A stretch of 15,938 nucleotides of DNA from Gallionella sp. UBA4737 (GTDB lineage: Bacteria; Pseudomonadota; Gammaproteobacteria; Burkholderiales; Gallionellaceae), in the NCBI GenBank assembly GCA_002403995.1, contig DHIV01000040.1, forward strand, positions 1 to 15,938, in the 5' to 3' direction. A program made the translations under genes and the position numbers. The notes beneath the pieces were generated by a model, which saw nothing but the letters and a program-made list of their open reading frames with translations, made no database searches and was not told where the DNA came from. The first letter of the stretch is position 1. Each line of letters opens with the position of its first letter. Below are positions 1-7,609 of the stretch, piece after piece.

Positions 1-1
1 C

Positions 2-505
2 TACCGCCCGAATGTCGGCATTATCATCACGAACAGCAGGAACCAGGTACTTTGGGGCAAGCGGATAAGACAGCATGCATGGCAGTTTCCGCAAGGCGGT
101 ATCCAGCATGGCGAGACCCCGGAGCAGGCGATGTACCGCGAGTTGCACGAAGAGGTCGGCTTGATGCCGGAACATATAAAAATACTTGGACGCACCCGGG
201 ACTGGATGCGTTATGAGGTTCCGCAGAGTTGGAGCAAACGTGAAACACGCGGCGGTTATCGCGGACAAAAACAGATCTGGTTCTTGTTGCTTCTGGTTGG
301 TCGTGATTGCGATGTCTGTTTGCGAGCCAGTTCGCACCCCGAGTTTGATGCGTGGCGCTGGAACGATTACTGGCTGGACATCAATGCCGTGATTGAATTC
401 AAACGCGAAGTTTATACGCTGGCGCTTAATGAGCTGGCCGGTTACCTTCCGGTAGCAAAACATAACGCCGTACGCCTGCAGCATGCCACAGGTGATTCCC
501 GATAA
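2..505 (+). CDS. rppH: RNA pyrophosphohydrolase RppH, 5'-truncated by window edge
   Basis: A Nudix hydrolase that removes pyrophosphate from the 5' triphosphate of mRNA and so opens RNase E-dependent decay in the cytoplasm. The frame is open from base 2 and begins with YRPNVGIIITN, which matches RppH from about residue 7, so only a handful of N-terminal residues are missing. The Nudix box is complete (GGIQHGE, then RELHEEVGL around bases 95-165). Family-typical blocks follow: TRDWMRYEVP, GQKQIWFLL and PEFDAWRWNDYW. An internal ATG at 131 would cut into the Nudix box and is not a credible start. The gene ends 18 bases before the CBS-domain gene and may be co-transcribed with it. Identification is by family recognition and is secure; only the start is unseen. 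Confidence 0.95.
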   Translation, partial: YRPNVGIIITNSRNQVLWGKRIRQHAWQFPQGGIQHGETPEQAMYRELHEEVGLMPEHIKILGRTRDWMRYEVPQSWSKRETRGGYRGQKQIWFLLLLVGRDCDVCLRASSHPEFDAWRWNDYWLDINAVIEFKREVYTLALNELAGYLPVAKHNAVRLQHATGDSR

Positions 506-523
506 ATTTCCAAGGAGTGCCGC

Positions 524-1120
524 ATGATCAAGGAATATAACCCGCTGCAAATTTCCCCTTTGAAAACGGGCTCGACTTTTGTGCGCCCGGTCCAGATACT
601 GCCGGGGCATGTCAAGCTGAGCGATTCCGCAATCAACGTGATGACCGATTTGAGCAAGGTTTCAGTGGTAAGCGTGCGCGCCAAGACTTTGATGGATAAA
701 GCCAATGCCAAAATGATCCGGTATGGGGTGCGCCTGCTGCTGGTGCTGGACGACAACGATCAGGTAGCGGGCCTACTGACGGCAACCGATGTATTGGGTG
801 AGAAGCCGATGCGCTTCCTGCAAAACATGGGGGGGACTCATGCCGATATCATGGTGCGTGACATCATGGCTACACAGCGCGAGCTGGAAGCGCTGAAAAT
901 CGAAGATGTGAAAAATGCGCAGGTCGGGCAAATCGTCGCCAGCCTGAAAAAGTCCCACCGGCAACATGCGCTGGTAGTGGCCGAAGGTGCGGACGGCAAG
1001 CAAGCCGTGTGCGGCCTTTTCTCTATCACCCAGATCGCCCGCCAGTTGGGTGCCCAGGTTCAGAGTTTTGAATTGGCGCGCACGTTCGCCGAGATCGAGG
1101 CCGTGATTGCGCGCGGATAA
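524..1120 (+). CDS. CBS-domain pair protein
   Basis: A 198-residue soluble protein with no signal peptide or membrane segment. Two CBS modules are visible. The first spans about residues 38-105 (VVSVRAKTLMDKANAKM, then LLLVLDDNDQVAGLLTATDV). The second spans about 108-185 (VRDIMAT, then HALVVAEG and VCGLFSITQIARQLG). CBS pairs usually bind adenosine nucleotides and act as energy or redox sensors, but no fused effector domain is present, so the partner is unknown. An AGGAG ribosome site lies 6 to 7 bases before the ATG. It follows rppH by 18 bases and converges on dut with only 8 bases between, with no hairpin terminator visible there. Function beyond ligand binding cannot be said from sequence. 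Confidence 0.85.
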   Translation: MIKEYNPLQISPLKTGSTFVRPVQILPGHVKLSDSAINVMTDLSKVSVVSVRAKTLMDKANAKMIRYGVRLLLVLDDNDQVAGLLTATDVLGEKPMRFLQNMGGTHADIMVRDIMATQRELEALKIEDVKNAQVGQIVASLKKSHRQHALVVAEGADGKQAVCGLFSITQIARQLGAQVQSFELARTFAEIEAVIARG

Positions 1121-1128
1121 TTAGATTT

Positions 1129-1584
1129 TCAGTGTTTTCCGGTGCTGCCGAAACCGCCGCTGCCGCGTTCGCTCAGCGGAAATTCTTCCACGATATTGAA
1201 CTTCGCCTGCATCACCGGCACGATCACCAGTTGCGCCATACGTTCCATCGGCATCAGCGTGAAGGGAATCTGGCTGCGGTTCCATAGCGAAACGAAAATC
1301 TGCCCCTGATAATCCGAGTCGATCAGCCCGACCAGGTTGCCCAGCACGATGCCGTGTTTATGTCCCAAACCGGATCGCGGCAAGATCATCGCGGCATAGC
1401 CCGGATTGCTTAAATGGATCGCGATGCCGCTGGGGATGAGTTCGCTCTGTTTGGGCTGGATCACCATGTTGTGCTCGATGCAGGCGCGCAAATCTATCCC
1501 TGCCGAACCGGCAGTCGCATAGCCGGGCATGTTTTCATGCAAGCGATGGTCGAGAATTTTGACATCCACGGCAATGTGTTTCAT
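1129..1584 (-). CDS. dut: dUTP diphosphatase (dUTPase)
   Basis: Hydrolyses dUTP to dUMP and pyrophosphate, keeping uracil out of DNA and feeding dTMP synthesis. Its 151 residues match the homotrimeric bacterial enzyme. The conserved motifs are visible: AGIDLRA near residue 30, PRSGLGHKHG near 70, GLIDSDYQGQI near 87 (substrate Asp), RMAQLVIVPV near 117 and the C-terminal glycine-rich arm RGSGGFGST, which closes over the substrate. It sits 3 bases downstream of the coaBC stop codon, with purine-rich ribosome-site sequence overlapping the end of coaBC, so the two are one operon and translation is probably coupled. The dut-coaBC pairing is common in proteobacteria. Nothing is unusual in length or motif content. 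Confidence 0.97.
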   Translation of the reverse strand: MKHIAVDVKILDHRLHENMPGYATAGSAGIDLRACIEHNMVIQPKQSELIPSGIAIHLSNPGYAAMILPRSGLGHKHGIVLGNLVGLIDSDYQGQIFVSLWNRSQIPFTLMPMERMAQLVIVPVMQAKFNIVEEFPLSERGSGGFGSTGKH

Positions 1585-1587
1585 TTC

Positions 1588-2784
1588 CTACTCCCCCTTA
1601 ATGCGTTGTGCAATGCGCTGCAACAATAGTCTTGCCAGCGTGAGTTTGTCGGCGCGCGGCAGGGTTTGTCTGCCGCTGTCATCGAACAACACCAGTTCAT
1701 TGTCGTCGCTGCCGATGGCCTGCTGCACCAGGTTGCCCACCAGCAACGGCAGTTTTTTCGCGCGGCGCTTTTGTTCGGCATATTCGGCGAGATTTTCGCT
1801 TTCGGCCGCAAAACCCACACAGAACGGCGGGTTAGGCAGATTGGCGACATAAGCCAGAATGTCCTGGTTGGGGACGAGTTCCAAAGTGAGATTGCCCGTG
1901 CTCTTCTTGATCTTTTGCGCGCTGGGTTGCGCGACACGGTAATCGGCCACCGCCGCCACGCCGATAAAAATATCGCAATTGCCTACGCGCTGCTTTACAG
2001 CCTCGAACATCTGTTCGGCACTCTGCACATCCACGCTTTGCACACCCTGTGGTTTGGTCAGCGCGGTCGGGCCGGAAATCAGAGTGACTTGCGCGCCCAG
2101 TTCCAGCGCGGCTTGTGCGATTGCATAGCCCATCTTGCCGGAGCTGCGATTGGTGATGCCGCGTACCGCGTCTATCGCTTCATAAGTCGGCCCGGCCGTG
2201 ATCAGGATTGTTTTTCCGGACAATTGCTTGGGTTGAAAGAACGCCGCAATGTCGCGTGCCAACTGAGCCGCTTCCAGCATCCGCCCCATGCCTTCTTCCC
2301 CGCATGCCTGCACGCCGCTATCCGGACCAAGCACCTGCACTTCGTCGGCAACCAGTTGTGTGATGTTGCGTTGCGTCGCGGCATTCAGCCACATCTCGCG
2401 GTTCATCGCAGGCGCGATCAGCAACGGGCAATTGCGCGCCAGACACAAGGCGGAGAGCAGATCGTCCGCAAGTCCGTTTGCCAGCTTGGCGATGAAATCG
2501 GCGCTGGCGGGCGCGATCACGATCGCATCCGCAGCACGGCTCAGATTGATGTGCGCCATACTGTTCGGCACACTCGCATCCCATTGGTCGGTGTACACAG
2601 GTTTGTTGGATAAACCCTGCATCGTGGTCGGCGTGATGAAATGGCAAGCCGCCTCGGTCATGACGACTTGCACCTCAATGTTCTGTTTGATCAGCAACCG
2701 CAGCAACTCCGCCGCCTTGTAGGCTGCAATACCACCGGTGATGCCCAAGACTATGCGGTTTACAGGCACGATGCGTTTTGTCAT
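1588..2784 (-). CDS. coaBC: bifunctional phosphopantothenoylcysteine decarboxylase / phosphopantothenate-cysteine ligase
   Basis: Catalyses two steps of coenzyme A synthesis. The C-terminal CoaB half joins cysteine to 4'-phosphopantothenate using CTP, and the N-terminal FMN-containing CoaC half decarboxylates the product to 4'-phosphopantetheine. The CoaC half shows VLGITGGIAAYKAAEL at the start, the substrate-binding PAMNREMW and the catalytic-cysteine region GPDSGVQACGEEGMGRM. The CoaB half shows ITAGPTYEAID, NRSSGKMGYAIA, AAVADYR and KIKK. The start at 2784 (MTKRIVPVN) is preferred over in-frame ATGs at 2796 and 2808, because a GGAG lies 6 bases before it. This gives 398 residues, close to the roughly 406 of E. 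coli Dfp. It leads the operon with dut and diverges from radC. Confidence 0.96.
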   Translation of the reverse strand: MTKRIVPVNRIVLGITGGIAAYKAAELLRLLIKQNIEVQVVMTEAACHFITPTTMQGLSNKPVYTDQWDASVPNSMAHINLSRAADAIVIAPASADFIAKLANGLADDLLSALCLARNCPLLIAPAMNREMWLNAATQRNITQLVADEVQVLGPDSGVQACGEEGMGRMLEAAQLARDIAAFFQPKQLSGKTILITAGPTYEAIDAVRGITNRSSGKMGYAIAQAALELGAQVTLISGPTALTKPQGVQSVDVQSAEQMFEAVKQRVGNCDIFIGVAAVADYRVAQPSAQKIKKSTGNLTLELVPNQDILAYVANLPNPPFCVGFAAESENLAEYAEQKRRAKKLPLLVGNLVQQAIGSDDNELVLFDDSGRQTLPRADKLTLARLLLQRIAQRIKGE

Positions 2785-2846
2785 TTCTTGCTCCATAATG
2801 CTGCGCATATTAACAAGAAACAGCCCGTCTGGGCGGGAAGGAACTT

Positions 2847-3521
2847 ATGGCAATCACAGACTGGCCCGAAGGCGAACGACCGCGCGAGAAACTGTTAATT
2901 CGTGGCGCCGCATCGCTATCCGATGCAGAGTTGGCGGCGATATTTCTGCGCACCGGGGTGGCTGGTAAAAGCGCCGTGGATCTGGCGCGCGAGCTGCTTA
3001 CCCGGTTCGGCAGCCTGACGCAAATATTCGCCGCCAGCGAGGCGGATTTCTGTGCAGTGCACGGCATGGGGCAGGCAAAGTTTGTGCAACTGCAAGCGGT
3101 GCTGGAAATGTCGCGGCGTGCGCTCAAAGAGGAGTTGCAGCGCGGCGATGCGCTCAATTCGCCGCGCGTGGTGCGCGATTATTTGCAGTTATTGCTGGGC
3201 GGACGGCATCAGGAAGTTTTTCTGGTGCTGTTTCTTGATACCCAGCATCGCGTGATCGCCTCGGAAGAGTTGTTCCACGGTACGCTCAGCCAGACCAGCG
3301 TGTATCCGCGCGAAGTGGTCAAGCGTGCCTTGGCACACAACGCGGCTGCGGTCATCCTGGCCCACAATCACCCCTCCGGAGTCGCCGAGCCCAGCCAGTC
3401 AGATCAGTTGTTGACCGATGCGCTCAAGCAGGCACTGAGTTTGGTGGATGTGCGGGTGCTGGATCACTTTGTGGTGGCGCTGGGGCAAACGCTATCGTTC
3501 GCGGAGAAGGGTTTGATTTAA
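2847..3521 (+). CDS. radC: RadC family protein, JAB/MPN (JAMM) domain
   Basis: A 224-residue protein of the RadC (UPF0758) family. The N-terminal part, about residues 1-100, holds the helix-hairpin-helix-like UPF0758 region (REKLLIRGAASLSDAELAAIFLRTG). The C-terminal part is a JAMM-type MPN domain with the zinc motif HNHPSGVAEPSQSD near residue 173 and an upstream glutamate (ASEELFHG). RadC was once linked to DNA repair, but its biochemical role is unsettled; related plasmid and phage versions appear in anti-restriction and mobile contexts. This copy sits in the usual chromosomal place, divergent from coaBC. AAGGAAC lies about 5 bases before the ATG. No terminator is seen behind it. Confidence 0.93.
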   Translation: MAITDWPEGERPREKLLIRGAASLSDAELAAIFLRTGVAGKSAVDLARELLTRFGSLTQIFAASEADFCAVHGMGQAKFVQLQAVLEMSRRALKEELQRGDALNSPRVVRDYLQLLLGGRHQEVFLVLFLDTQHRVIASEELFHGTLSQTSVYPREVVKRALAHNAAAVILAHNHPSGVAEPSQSDQLLTDALKQALSLVDVRVLDHFVVALGQTLSFAEKGLI

Positions 3522-3582
3522 CTTTTCAATGCAAATTCGTATCGCCACTCATCCGGAAATTCAACCTCTCGTCGGTTAGATT

Positions 3583-3611
3583 TTGACTCTATTCGCTATA
3601 AACTGAATAAT
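3583..3611 (+). promoter_or_regulatory. candidate sigma-70 promoter of the riboswitch-led operon
   Basis: TTGACT at 3583-3588 and AATAAT at 3606-3611 are each one base from consensus and are spaced by 17 bases. Initiation would fall near 3618, just before the conserved GGCAAA of the riboswitch but inside the proposed P1 left strand. A second choice is TATAAA at 3597-3602, which would start upstream of P1 but lacks a good -35. Which is used cannot be settled from sequence. Confidence 0.35.
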
Positions 3612-3698
3612 CCGCATCACTTGGCAAACTTGTCGAAAGATAAGGACGCAAAGTCACCGGCCTAAGGGAAACTATGGTAGCGGGACCTCGATACGGAT
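3610..3698 (+). promoter_or_regulatory. cyclic di-GMP-I (GEMM-I) riboswitch
   Basis: The conserved GEMM-I core is present in order. GGCAAA is at 3623-3628. P2 pairs CTTGTC with GATAAG and is closed by a GAAA tetraloop at 3635-3638. GACGCAAAG follows at 3645-3653, then CCGGCCTAA and GGTAGCGGG. P1 can close with ATCCG (3610-3614) against CGGAT (3694-3698). The tetraloop normally docks with P3 in this class, and c-di-GMP binds at the three-way junction. The element lies about 75 bases upstream of the lipoprotein start codon, in the same orientation. It therefore makes the lipoprotein, slam-like and fecR operon a likely c-di-GMP-responsive unit. Whether ligand turns expression on or off cannot be read with certainty. 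Confidence 0.93.
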
Positions 3699-3721
3699 GT
3701 TCGTCCGTGTGTGTATGTCCC
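3682..3721 (+). promoter_or_regulatory. putative riboswitch expression platform
   Basis: Two hairpins here compete with the riboswitch. ACGGAT (3693-3698) can pair with GTCCGT (3703-3708), using the right strand of P1. Around it GGGAC (3682-3686), which includes the conserved aptamer GGG, can pair with GTCCC (3717-3721), helped by ATAC against GTAT. No run of U follows, so intrinsic termination is unlikely. CCTC at 3686-3689 is complementary to the GAGG ribosome-site candidates at 3762-3765 and 3768-3771, so translational control is possible. This is inference from base pairing by eye. Confidence 0.4.
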
Positions 3722-3774
3722 GTCGTGCATGAACCATTCGTTCCTTGCCGCTATTGAAAAAGAGGCAGAGGAGC

Positions 3775-5307
3775 ATGGTAGTGCGTTCAGATAATACTAG
3801 GCTTATTCTTCAGAGTGCACTGTTCATTGCATCGGTATCATTGACCGGATGTGGCGGCGGAGTTGAGACTCCGGCACTGTCTCCCGCTCCTGTATCCGCT
3901 CCGGCTCCCGTAATTACATCGATGGGGACGGATTTCTATTTGACGCTCCCGGACCATCTTTGCGTCAGTGATCCCTCCTCATGCAATAACATGCCCGTTA
4001 CCAACTACCTGATTGTGGCTGCAGCTACCGCGACCACCGGGGGGGTGACATTTAACGGCGTGGCCACACCTTTTTCCGTTGCGGCAGGCGGTGAAACCGT
4101 AGTCACGCTGGATCCTGCCGTTGTGTTGACGGCGAACGAAACGGTCGAAGCCAAGGGTATCCATGTCACTGCACAATCACCCGTCTCTGTGCATGTGGTT
4201 TCTGAAAACGCAACTTCTGCTGACGGTTATTTGGCACTGCCGACACCCGGCCTCGGAACAAAGTACTACGTGATGTCTTACGCCAGTACCAGATACAGCG
4301 GTTCGGAATTCGCCGTGGTAGCCACCCAGAACACCACCACCGTCACCATTACTCCCACCGCTGCTGGCAAGACTAAAGCAGCCGGTACTGCGTTTACGGT
4401 TTTGCTGAACATCGGGGAAACCTACCAGTTGGCGAATCCGGCTAACGCGGATATGACGGGCACACTCGTGACATCGGACAAGCTGGTTGCAGTGTTCAGC
4501 GGCCATCGTTGCGCCGATGTGCCGTCAAACGTGGGTTATTGCGACTATCTCGTCGAACAGCTTACTGATGTGTCTCTCTGGGGCAAGACCTTCCACACGT
4601 CGCCGTTCAGTGGCCGCGCGCGCTATACGGTGCGTGTCATCGCTTCCCGGAACGGCACCACCTTCACCACGATGCCAGCCGGACTGATTGGCGGGACATT
4701 GAATGCCGGTCAATTCGCGGATGTCGTCTTGGCAGGAGCGGCTGAATTCGTGTCCAGCAGCCCTGTATTGGTGGCTCAATTCATGCACGGTTATGCGGAT
4801 GATACGGCTGCGAAAGGAGACCCGAGCATGGTTCTGGTTACTCCAGCCGAAATGGGGATGACAGATGCGACTTTCGGCGTGCATGGTCTTGCCAGAACAC
4901 CGGGAGCCTATATGAACGTCGTCACCGAAACTGCCGCGCTTGCAACCATGAAGCTTGACAATGTGGTGGTGGACTCAGCGCTGTTCACACCGTTAGGCGG
5001 TACCAGCATTTACTCGACAGGAACGATTCCGGTAGTCCCAGGCGCACATTCCTTGTTGGGGACCGTACCCTTTAGCGCACTTGTCTACGATTACGGGATT
5101 TCGTGGGACGCGGTTTCGTATGCCTATCCTGTGGCGACCAAACTTTCATTGCCGACTGCAACATCATCTTCTACAGGTTGCGAGACGGAGCTGCAAACGG
5201 AAGAACAGCACACCGAAGATCAGCATCTGGCTGATGCACTTGAACCATCAGGCCAAACCCAACTTGATCAGGGAACTGAAAATGACGACAACCATGAATG
5301 CGACTAA
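3775..5307 (+). CDS. surface-type lipoprotein with IgGFc-binding-like domain
   Basis: A 510-residue lipoprotein precursor. The signal peptide ends in the lipobox LTGC with the lipidated Cys at residue 26, followed by GGG and a Pro/Ala/Ser linker to about residue 50. Residue +2 is Gly, so Lol export to the outer membrane is expected. The body resembles the IgGFc-binding protein N-terminal domain: FYLTLPD, VHVVSENATSADGYLALPTP, and the Cys-bearing block FSGHRCADVPSNVGYCDYLV followed by WGKTF. That domain occurs in mucus and adhesin-like extracellular proteins, so an adhesive role is plausible but unproven. The C-terminus (about residues 470-510) is acidic and Glu/Gln/Asp-rich, with two more cysteines. 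The ATG at 3775 is preferred over TTG at 3745 because of the GAGG sites just upstream. It follows the riboswitch and overlaps the slam-like gene by 26 bases. Confidence 0.8.
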   Translation: MVVRSDNTRLILQSALFIASVSLTGCGGGVETPALSPAPVSAPAPVITSMGTDFYLTLPDHLCVSDPSSCNNMPVTNYLIVAAATATTGGVTFNGVATPFSVAAGGETVVTLDPAVVLTANETVEAKGIHVTAQSPVSVHVVSENATSADGYLALPTPGLGTKYYVMSYASTRYSGSEFAVVATQNTTTVTITPTAAGKTKAAGTAFTVLLNIGETYQLANPANADMTGTLVTSDKLVAVFSGHRCADVPSNVGYCDYLVEQLTDVSLWGKTFHTSPFSGRARYTVRVIASRNGTTFTTMPAGLIGGTLNAGQFADVVLAGAAEFVSSSPVLVAQFMHGYADDTAAKGDPSMVLVTPAEMGMTDATFGVHGLARTPGAYMNVVTETAALATMKLDNVVVDSALFTPLGGTSIYSTGTIPVVPGAHSLLGTVPFSALVYDYGISWDAVSYAYPVATKLSLPTATSSSTGCETELQTEEQHTEDQHLADALEPSGQTQLDQGTENDDNHECD

Positions 5308-6757
5308 TAGCAGGGTTCTATACGATAAAAGCCGGGTTGGCATAATGCTGACTTCGATGTTCTTTGGATTGGTGTCGGCAGCAAGCGGTGCATATGCGCA
5401 GGAAACCGGGCAGAAGTCGAGTCAGCGTGGCGCCGAACCGGTAGCACAGAAGCAGGCCGAAATCGCAGACTATGAGAAGCTGCTGAATGAAGCCGATGCA
5501 CTGATTAAAAACGGCAAGCCTGCAGACGCCTACATCCTGTTGGAGCCGCTCGAGTTCAATCATTCCGGTGAACCGAGATTTGATTATTTGATCGGTATTG
5601 CCGCACTGGACAGCGGCATGCCTGACAAGGCGACGCTTGCCTTTGAGCGGGCGTTGGCGGTCAATCCGGATTTTGCCGCCGCGCGACTGGACATGGCGCG
5701 TGCCTATTATCAACTTGGCGATATGCTGCGTGCCAAGACCGAATTTGCAACGGTCTTGAAACAAAATCCTTCAGAAACGGCGCGTCTCACCATTCACAAG
5801 TATCTGGAAGCGATCGCTGAGCAGGAAGGCGGCAAGCTGACGCATCTCACCGGATATATCGAGGGCGCGATTGGGGATGATAGCAACGTCAATTTTTCTA
5901 CCAGCCAGTCGCAGATATTTGTTGATTATTTTGCGGCGACTTATCCGCTCGATCCTAGCAGCGTAAGAGCATCAGACCATTACTATGGTGTGGCCGCAGG
6001 CGGCGAAGTCACTCGCAGGCTGAATACCAGCTTGAGCTTGTATGCCGGGGCGGATCTGCGGCAGCGCGGCTACCACACGCAAAAGAGTTTTGATTCGCTC
6101 GGCCTGGATGCGCGGGCCGGAGTGATGTTCGGCGCAAAAGCCGAGCGCTTGCGCATCGGCGTATTGGGCGGGAGGTACAACCTTGGTAACTCGCACAATA
6201 GCGATACCGCCGGTCTCAATGCGGAATGGAGCCATGTGTTCAGCCCCGGCAATCAATTGAAAGTATTTGGCCAGTATGCGCAGTATCGATATGCCGATGT
6301 GGTCATGCAGGTGAATGATTACGATCAGCAGGCTATGGGTGTTGGCTGGTTACACGTGCAGGCAGACGGGAAGTCATCGCTGTTTGGCAGTCTGTATCGC
6401 GGTTCGGAAAAAGATGTTTCAAACATTATCACGCTGGCCACCCCCAATGGCGGACGCGCCGATGGCGCCAAGCGGTTCAGCGGATTGCGCATTGGCGGCC
6501 AAGCGGTTTTCAGTGACAAAGCGACATTGTTCGTTAATGCGGGAGGGCAGGCCGGTGATTACAGCAAGGTCAATCCGTTGTTTCTGCGGCAACGCAACGA
6601 TCGCCTGTATGACTTGACGGCTGGAGCGAATTGGCATTTGGACAAGCTTTGGACGTTGCGTCCACAGATAAACTATTCGAGGAACATCTCCAATATCGCC
6701 ATCTATGGCTATGACAGGGCAGATGTTTCTTTGACTGTTCGCCGTGATTTCCGGTGA
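5282..6757 (+). CDS. Slam-like (DUF560/type XI secretion) TPR-beta-barrel outer-membrane protein, copy 1
   Basis: A 491-residue exported protein. A signal peptide ends at AYA|QE near residue 39. A TPR region lies at about 65-190 (AYILLEPLEF, PDKATLAFERALAVNPDFA, ARLDMARAYYQLGDMLRAKTEF as separate repeats). After it come alternating amphipathic strands and a C-terminal aromatic strand ending RRDF followed by Arg, typical of an outer-membrane barrel. This layout fits Slam-type surface lipoprotein translocators, in which periplasmic TPRs and a barrel flip lipoproteins to the cell surface. A generic TPR-porin is the main alternative. ATG 5282 has AGGGA 7 bases upstream and overlaps the end of the lipoprotein gene, indicating translational coupling; ATG 5294 is a second choice. 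The adjacent lipoprotein is the obvious candidate substrate, by inference. Confidence 0.72.
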   Translation: MTTTMNATNSRVLYDKSRVGIMLTSMFFGLVSAASGAYAQETGQKSSQRGAEPVAQKQAEIADYEKLLNEADALIKNGKPADAYILLEPLEFNHSGEPRFDYLIGIAALDSGMPDKATLAFERALAVNPDFAAARLDMARAYYQLGDMLRAKTEFATVLKQNPSETARLTIHKYLEAIAEQEGGKLTHLTGYIEGAIGDDSNVNFSTSQSQIFVDYFAATYPLDPSSVRASDHYYGVAAGGEVTRRLNTSLSLYAGADLRQRGYHTQKSFDSLGLDARAGVMFGAKAERLRIGVLGGRYNLGNSHNSDTAGLNAEWSHVFSPGNQLKVFGQYAQYRYADVVMQVNDYDQQAMGVGWLHVQADGKSSLFGSLYRGSEKDVSNIITLATPNGGRADGAKRFSGLRIGGQAVFSDKATLFVNAGGQAGDYSKVNPLFLRQRNDRLYDLTAGANWHLDKLWTLRPQINYSRNISNIAIYGYDRADVSLTVRRDFR

Positions 6758-6781
6758 ACTAATTAAAGCGAGGTGAAGATC

Positions 6782-7609
6782 ATGAATACCGCCAACAATA
6801 CCATTATTATTTTAAGTATCTTCCTGGTGGCTTGCCTGATGCTGGTGAGCCGGGGAGCACACGCCGGAATCGCCGGGCACGTCATGTTCGTGAATGGCAG
6901 CGTTCAGATCACCAACTCAGCAGCGCAGACTCGCATTCTGCAAAAGGGCGATGTGATTAACGAGAGCGATACCGTGATTACGGCGAAAAACTCCTCCGCG
7001 CAAATCAAGATGCGGGATGGCGGTTATATCGTCATACGCCCAGATTCCCAGCTCAAGTTCGATAGCTTCATATTCAGCGGTGAGGAAGATGGCAGCGAAA
7101 GAAGCTTTTTTTCATTGTTAAAAGGGGGGATCCGCGCCATTACCGGGTTAATCGGACAGAGGAACAAGAAAAGCTATCGTATTACCACTCCTGATTCAAC
7201 CATTGGTATTCGCGGCACCGATCATGAAACCTATGTAGTCACTGCAGACAGCCCATTGGCGGCAGTGGCGCCGATCGGCACCTATAACAAGGTGAATCGG
7301 GGGGAGACCACGATTACTACAGAAAAGGGCATGATCTCTGTGTTGCCTAACCAGATGGGGTTTGCCGGCGCGGCCGATCAAATGCCGCAACTGCAACCGC
7401 TCAACCTCAACCTCTTTACTGTAGCGCCGCCTCCAACCCCGCAAGCCAAGGGCGACAAAAAAGCAGTGACTGTGCGTGAGGACGCGGTGGTGGATAATGC
7501 AATTCAAGAACAGGACGCCGTAGCGGAAAATCCGGTGCAGAAGAACCCTGTCCAGGCTCCAATCACCGGTCGCACCGGCGGGCCGAGCTCCCCCACGCTG
7601 GTATTTTGA
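6782..7609 (+). CDS. exported FecR-domain protein, copy 1
   Basis: A 275-residue protein with a signal peptide ending AHA|GIAG near residue 31, hence probably periplasmic. The FecR domain covers about residues 35-190: GHVMFVNGSVQI, LQKGDVINESDTV, SSAQIKMRDGGYIVIRPDS, then the hallmark RITTPDSTIGIRGTDHET. The tail from about 215 is low-complexity and Pro/Lys/Glu-rich, ending in PTLVF. Classical FecR relays a signal to a FecI sigma factor through an inner-membrane helix, but no FecI, TonB receptor or transmembrane anchor is seen here. This is therefore the free periplasmic type of FecR-domain protein. GAGGTGA lies 5 bases before ATG 6782, which favours it over GTG 6773. It lies 24 bases behind the slam-like gene in the same operon. 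Confidence 0.82.
   Translation: MNTANNTIIILSIFLVACLMLVSRGAHAGIAGHVMFVNGSVQITNSAAQTRILQKGDVINESDTVITAKNSSAQIKMRDGGYIVIRPDSQLKFDSFIFSGEEDGSERSFFSLLKGGIRAITGLIGQRNKKSYRITTPDSTIGIRGTDHETYVVTADSPLAAVAPIGTYNKVNRGETTITTEKGMISVLPNQMGFAGAADQMPQLQPLNLNLFTVAPPPTPQAKGDKKAVTVREDAVVDNAIQEQDAVAENPVQKNPVQAPITGRTGGPSSPTLVF

Noticed and set aside
1666..2613. 315-codon plus-strand frame opposite coaBC
   Set aside because: The coaBC frame has all catalytic motifs on the other strand, and the frame's product is Arg/His-rich with no family likeness, typical of an antisense shadow.
6782..6870. FecR copy 1 as a lipoprotein because of LVAC in its signal sequence
   Set aside because: The hydrophobic stretch continues after the Cys, a good AHA cleavage site follows, and copy 2 has no such Cys.
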